Of a stretch of DNA of 64,000 nucleotides, positions 61,279 to 64,000 are shown piece after piece (within the stretch, counting starts at the first letter, position 1; each line of letters starts with the position of its first letter). The stretch lies in assembly GCA_022768375.1 (NCBI GenBank), contig JALEMG010000039.1:1-64000 (forward strand). The letters run 5' to 3'. The notes under the pieces were generated by a model, which worked only from the letters and a program-made list of their open reading frames with translations, searched no databases and was not told where the DNA came from. The translations under genes were made by a program, and so were the position numbers. Source of the DNA: Lentisphaeria bacterium (lineage in GTDB: Bacteria > Verrucomicrobiota > Lentisphaeria > Victivallales > Victivallaceae).

Positions 61279-62334
61279 TTAGGGCTGTCGATTGCGATTG
61301 ATCGTATTTCCGGCGCGGTAGACCGCGTCGACATTCTGACTGGTGATGATGCCGCTGCCGCGCTGGGCCATGGCCCGTTCCATCATATCCATCGCGGAAA
61401 CCGCCAGCAGATCGAACTGCTGGGCCAGCACATCAATGACGTATTTCTGTCCGGGGACCGGCGTCTGATTCTCCGCGCCGAGCCAGTTGAAGTCCCGCCC
61501 CGGTACGATCTCCGGGTGGCCGGCAAGAAACTCCGCCAACTCGCGCGTGTATCCGAGCGTGGAGGTAAAAATCGAATCGAACTCTCCCCAGTAGCGGTCG
61601 AAAATCTCCTCAAATGTCCGTCTCGTCGGACTGAAATCGGAGGATTCCTGCCCGGGATAGACCTCCAGCGGCGGGGCCCAGTTGAATGCTTCGCATCCGG
61701 CGACAAAACCGGAACAGCGCAAACTCGGTTCAAACTTCCGATAGCCGCAGACCAGCGCCCGCCGGCCGTAACGGTACAGCAGTTCCGCCGCCCGAAATCC
61801 GATTCGAAAAAGGTTGCTTCCCACCATCGGCAGCGCCCCGGTTTTCATCGGCGCATCCAGGACCACCAGCGGGTAATGCTCCCGATAAGCCCGGTCGAAA
61901 ATCTTGTTCCACGAATTGGAATAGGAAACGTCGCAGTTGAAAAACATGCCGCTGATGCTGCGGTCATCCATGATCTCATTGATCTGCATCCAGTCATCAC
62001 GATCGAGATGCCGGAATACGCATTCGCTGTGACGCAGTTTCGCCTCCCGGTGGAGCGCCAGCGCGAATCCGCTGCACCCGTCCTTTGCGGGGGAAAGGAA
62101 AATGAATTTCTTTCCCCCGCTGGCCCCTTTGAGATTCGCCGGCGCGACAAAGTAACCGTTGGAGGGACGACAGACCAGCACCCCTTCCGCCACCAGCGCC
62201 TGAAGCGCCCGGTGGATCATGTTCTGGGAACAGCCGAATTCCAGCGCGAATTTCCGTTCGCTGGGCATCCGCTCCCGCAGCGGGAAGTCGCCCCTGAGCA
62301 CCCGCTCGAAAATGATCTGCTTGACAAATTCCAT
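61279..62334 (-). CDS. GntR-type regulator with periplasmic-binding-like sensor
   Basis: 351 residues. The N-terminal winged helix (LRERMPSERKFALEFGCSQNMIHRALQALVAEGVLVCRPSNGYFV) is GntR type. The rest is a LacI-like sugar-binding fold (FIFLSPAKDG, PLVVLDAPMK, ALVCGYRKF), the AraR-like layout. It would release DNA on binding a sugar and control the downstream secreted proteins and glycosidase. GAGG six bases before the ATG. Confidence 0.88.
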   Translation of the reverse strand: MEFVKQIIFERVLRGDFPLRERMPSERKFALEFGCSQNMIHRALQALVAEGVLVCRPSNGYFVAPANLKGASGGKKFIFLSPAKDGCSGFALALHREAKLRHSECVFRHLDRDDWMQINEIMDDRSISGMFFNCDVSYSNSWNKIFDRAYREHYPLVVLDAPMKTGALPMVGSNLFRIGFRAAELLYRYGRRALVCGYRKFEPSLRCSGFVAGCEAFNWAPPLEVYPGQESSDFSPTRRTFEEIFDRYWGEFDSIFTSTLGYTRELAEFLAGHPEIVPGRDFNWLGAENQTPVPGQKYVIDVLAQQFDLLAVSAMDMMERAMAQRGSGIITSQNVDAVYRAGNTINRNRQP

Positions 62335-62475
62335 ACCCGTCCTCAGTCCTGACGGAGGAAATTATACTCCATCGTCTTGCAATTCGCCACGGATTTTTCA
62401 CAAAAAAGCCGACAAAAGACGAAATTGATTTAAATTGGTCTAAAATTCGGACTGAAAAAGAGGGCCGCAACGAAG
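62335..62475 (-). promoter_or_regulatory. GntR gene upstream region
   Basis: A TATAAT box on the minus strand (62361-62366) stands about 27 bases before the start codon, but no matching -35 is seen at 17 bases. A/T-rich dyad-like sequence (AATTGATTTAAATT, near 62420-62440) further upstream may be an operator. Confidence 0.4.
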
Positions 62476-62510
62476 AAAAAAATCCGCCCTCCGAGGGCTT
62501 CCCCGGGCGG
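62476..62510 (-). terminator. rho-independent terminator after epmA
   Basis: On the minus strand CCGCCC (62505-62510) pairs with GGGCGG (62484-62489) around a 15-base loop, followed by A and seven T (62476-62482). Confidence 0.75.
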
Positions 62511-62563
62511 CGGCGGGATGCAAGGCGGAGCGTTGTTCGGCGGACTGCAAGGCGGCGGGACGG

Positions 62564-63457
62564 TCAGTCGAAGATCACGTCTCCGATATCCCATGCGTCG
62601 CAAACGATCATGCACCAGCGGTCGAATCCGATGGCGCACCCGGCACACTCCGGCATTCCCCGATCCAGCGCGGCAAGAAAATCCGTCGCCTCCGGGTACG
62701 CGAGCATACCGTGTTCCGCCCGGAACCGCGCCGCCGCCGCGAACCGCCGCCGCTGCTCGGCGGCATCGGTCAATTCGCCGAACGCATTGCCGAGTTCCAG
62801 CCCGGCGATGTAAAGTTCCCAGCGTTCCGCGACGTTAGCGTCGGCGGCGCTCAGGCGGGAGAGCGAAGCCCGGTTCGCCGGATAGTCGATGAGAAACTCC
62901 GGGCAATCCCGGCCCAGTTGCGGTTCGACTTTCAGCACCATGAGTTCGTCGAAACTGCCGTCGGCGTCGGCGGCGAATGCGGAAACCCCCGCATACTTGC
63001 GGAACGCCTCGTCCACCGTGATGAAGCGGTGTTCCGCCAACTCCACCGTCCGTCCCCGGTAGGTCAGCGCGGTCCCGCCGCGCACCCGCCGCGCCGTCCG
63101 GGACAGCAGTTGCGCGGTGAACTCCGCCAGTCGGCGGTAATCCCAGGAAACGGCATAATATTCGAGGATGGTGAATTCCTCCCGGTGCTTCCGCCCGGAT
63201 TCCCCGGCCCGGAACGCCGGACCGATCTGGAACGTCCGCTCCATGCCCGCGCAGAGCATCCGCTTCATGGCCAACTCCGGGCTGGTGCGCAGGAATCCTC
63301 CGGCGCAGGGAACGGATTCGATGTACTCCTCGGGAGCCGGAGCGGGGATCCGCACGGGCGTGGAGACCTCGCAAAAATCCGCCGCGTAAAATTCCTCCCG
63401 CACCGCCCGAAGCAATTCGGAGCGAAAACGCAGGTTGTGAAGCGGGCTCACTGCCAT
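62564..63457 (-). CDS. epmA: elongation factor P lysine ligase-like (EpmA/GenX)
   Basis: 297 residues, a class II aminoacyl-tRNA synthetase fragment without anticodon domain. Motif 2 is [17 protein letters not shown], then [11 protein letters not shown]; motif 3 is GCAIGFDRW near the end, with [10 protein letters not shown] before it. EpmA adds beta-lysine to EF-P in some bacteria. The open frame runs further upstream, but the ATG at 63457 overlaps the prfB stop by 10 bases and matches the homologue start. EpmB and EF-P are not in the window. Confidence 0.9.
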   Translation of the reverse strand: MAVSPLHNLRFRSELLRAVREEFYAADFCEVSTPVRIPAPAPEEYIESVPCAGGFLRTSPELAMKRMLCAGMERTFQIGPAFRAGESGRKHREEFTILEYYAVSWDYRRLAEFTAQLLSRTARRVRGGTALTYRGRTVELAEHRFITVDEAFRKYAGVSAFAADADGSFDELMVLKVEPQLGRDCPEFLIDYPANRASLSRLSAADANVAERWELYIAGLELGNAFGELTDAAEQRRRFAAAARFRAEHGMLAYPEATDFLAALDRGMPECAGCAIGFDRWCMIVCDAWDIGDVIFD

Positions 63458-64000
63458 TTCAGATATGCTTCGACAAAGCGGTCGATATCCCCGTCCAACA
63501 CCCCGGCGGTGTCGCTGGTCTCCTCCCCGGTACGCAGATCCTTGACCATCTGGTACGGCTGGAGGACATAACTGCGGATCTGGCTGCCCCACCCGTTGTC
63601 CAACTGCTCGCCGCGCATGGCGGCGGCGGCCTCCCGGCGTTTGCGCTCCTCCAGTTCAAAGAGGCGGGCTTTGAGCATTTTCATCGCCGTGGCCCGGTTC
63701 TTGTGCTGGGACCGCTCGTTCTGGCAACTGACCACGATGCCGGTGGGCAAGTGGGTGATCCGCACCGCGCTGTCGGTGGTGTTGACGTGCTGACCGCCCG
63801 CGCCGCTGGAGCGGTAGGTGTCGATCCGCAGATCGGCTTCGTTGATCTCGATCTCGATCTCGTCGTCGATCTCCGGGTACACGTCCACCGAGCAGAAACT
63901 GGTGTGCCGCCGGGCGTTGCTGTCAAAGGGAGAGATGCGCACCAGCCGATGCACCCCGCTCTCGCCCTTGCAGTATCCGTAGGCGAATTCGCCGCTGATG
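63448..64000 (-). CDS. prfB: peptide chain release factor 2 (partial, runs off the right edge)
   Basis: Only the C-terminal ~183 residues are in the window. The stop-codon reading SPF is in [13 protein letters not shown], which marks RF2, and the catalytic GGQ is in [17 protein letters not shown]. The end [19 protein letters not shown] is typical. The reading frame continues through 64000 (upstream [16 protein letters not shown]); whether the usual programmed frameshift exists lies outside. It releases at UAA and UGA. Confidence 0.96.
   Translation of the reverse strand, partial: ISGEFAYGYCKGESGVHRLVRISPFDSNARRHTSFCSVDVYPEIDDEIEIEINEADLRIDTYRSSGAGGQHVNTTDSAVRITHLPTGIVVSCQNERSQHKNRATAMKMLKARLFELEERKRREAAAAMRGEQLDNGWGSQIRSYVLQPYQMVKDLRTGEETSDTAGVLDGDIDRFVEAYLKWQ

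Overview
The window reads as ordinary bacterial chromosome from a high-GC member of the Planctomycetes-Verrucomicrobia-Chlamydiae group, most likely a Lentisphaerae (Victivallis-like) organism. This is inferred from the pseudopilin-type proteins with the [15 protein letters not shown] stem next to a glycosidase and a GntR regulator, a fused E1 alpha-beta 2-oxo acid dehydrogenase, and a bacterial family B DNA polymerase. No rRNA, tRNA or CRISPR was found. Clear promoters repeatedly show TTGACW-N17-TATATT.

Region 1 (1-9.2 kb, minus strand) is the most interesting. A promoter at 9193-9221 drives a tightly packed operon that opens with a 45-residue Cys-rich peptide with a strong Shine-Dalgarno (8666-8803). 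A GC-rich hairpin follows, then a small protein, a double zinc-ribbon protein, two radical SAM/SPASM proteins with N-terminal PqqD-like regions, an amidohydrolase, a protein made of two fused family 9 glycosyltransferases, an ABC exporter and a secreted protein. This looks like a complete RiPP pathway (precursor, maturation, possible glycosylation, export) of a type I do not recognise.

Region 2 (9.2-22.4 kb) starts with an intergenic block of perfect inverted repeats. Then come a Ser/Thr kinase and a sigma factor, a family B DNA polymerase with a degenerate exonuclease I motif, an archaeal-type IMP cyclohydrolase (PurO), two family 2 glycosyltransferases, aroC, argB and queH, an amidohydrolase, an XRE-cupin regulator, an Ldh_2-type dehydrogenase and a HAD phosphatase. 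A 241-bp MITE-like element with 12-bp terminal inverted repeats and an 8-bp target duplication has inserted into the 3' end of the HAD gene and rewritten its C-terminus.

Region 3 (22.5-46.8 kb, mostly plus strand) is housekeeping: a type IIA topoisomerase pair with a 15-unit PTPEPE tail on subunit A, an MFS transporter, an orphan DppB-like permease, a VOC protein (minus strand), purB, uronate isomerase, purM, an AI-2E-family membrane protein, a lipoprotein lipase, a DUF4105 protein, pssA, a sugar-nucleotide epimerase, a GNAT_C-like protein, rpmE, prfA, an ACT-domain protein, a membrane GT-C-like protein and rpsA.

Region 4 (46.9-64 kb) holds a DeoR regulator, a 2-oxo acid dehydrogenase complex (E2 with two near-identical lipoyl domains, E3, fused E1) and a zinc alcohol dehydrogenase. 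On the minus strand follow a Gfo/Idh/MocA oxidoreductase, a large secreted GH71/99-like glycosidase, one frameshifted and one intact pseudopilin, a secreted protein, a GntR regulator, epmA and a partial prfB running off the right edge.
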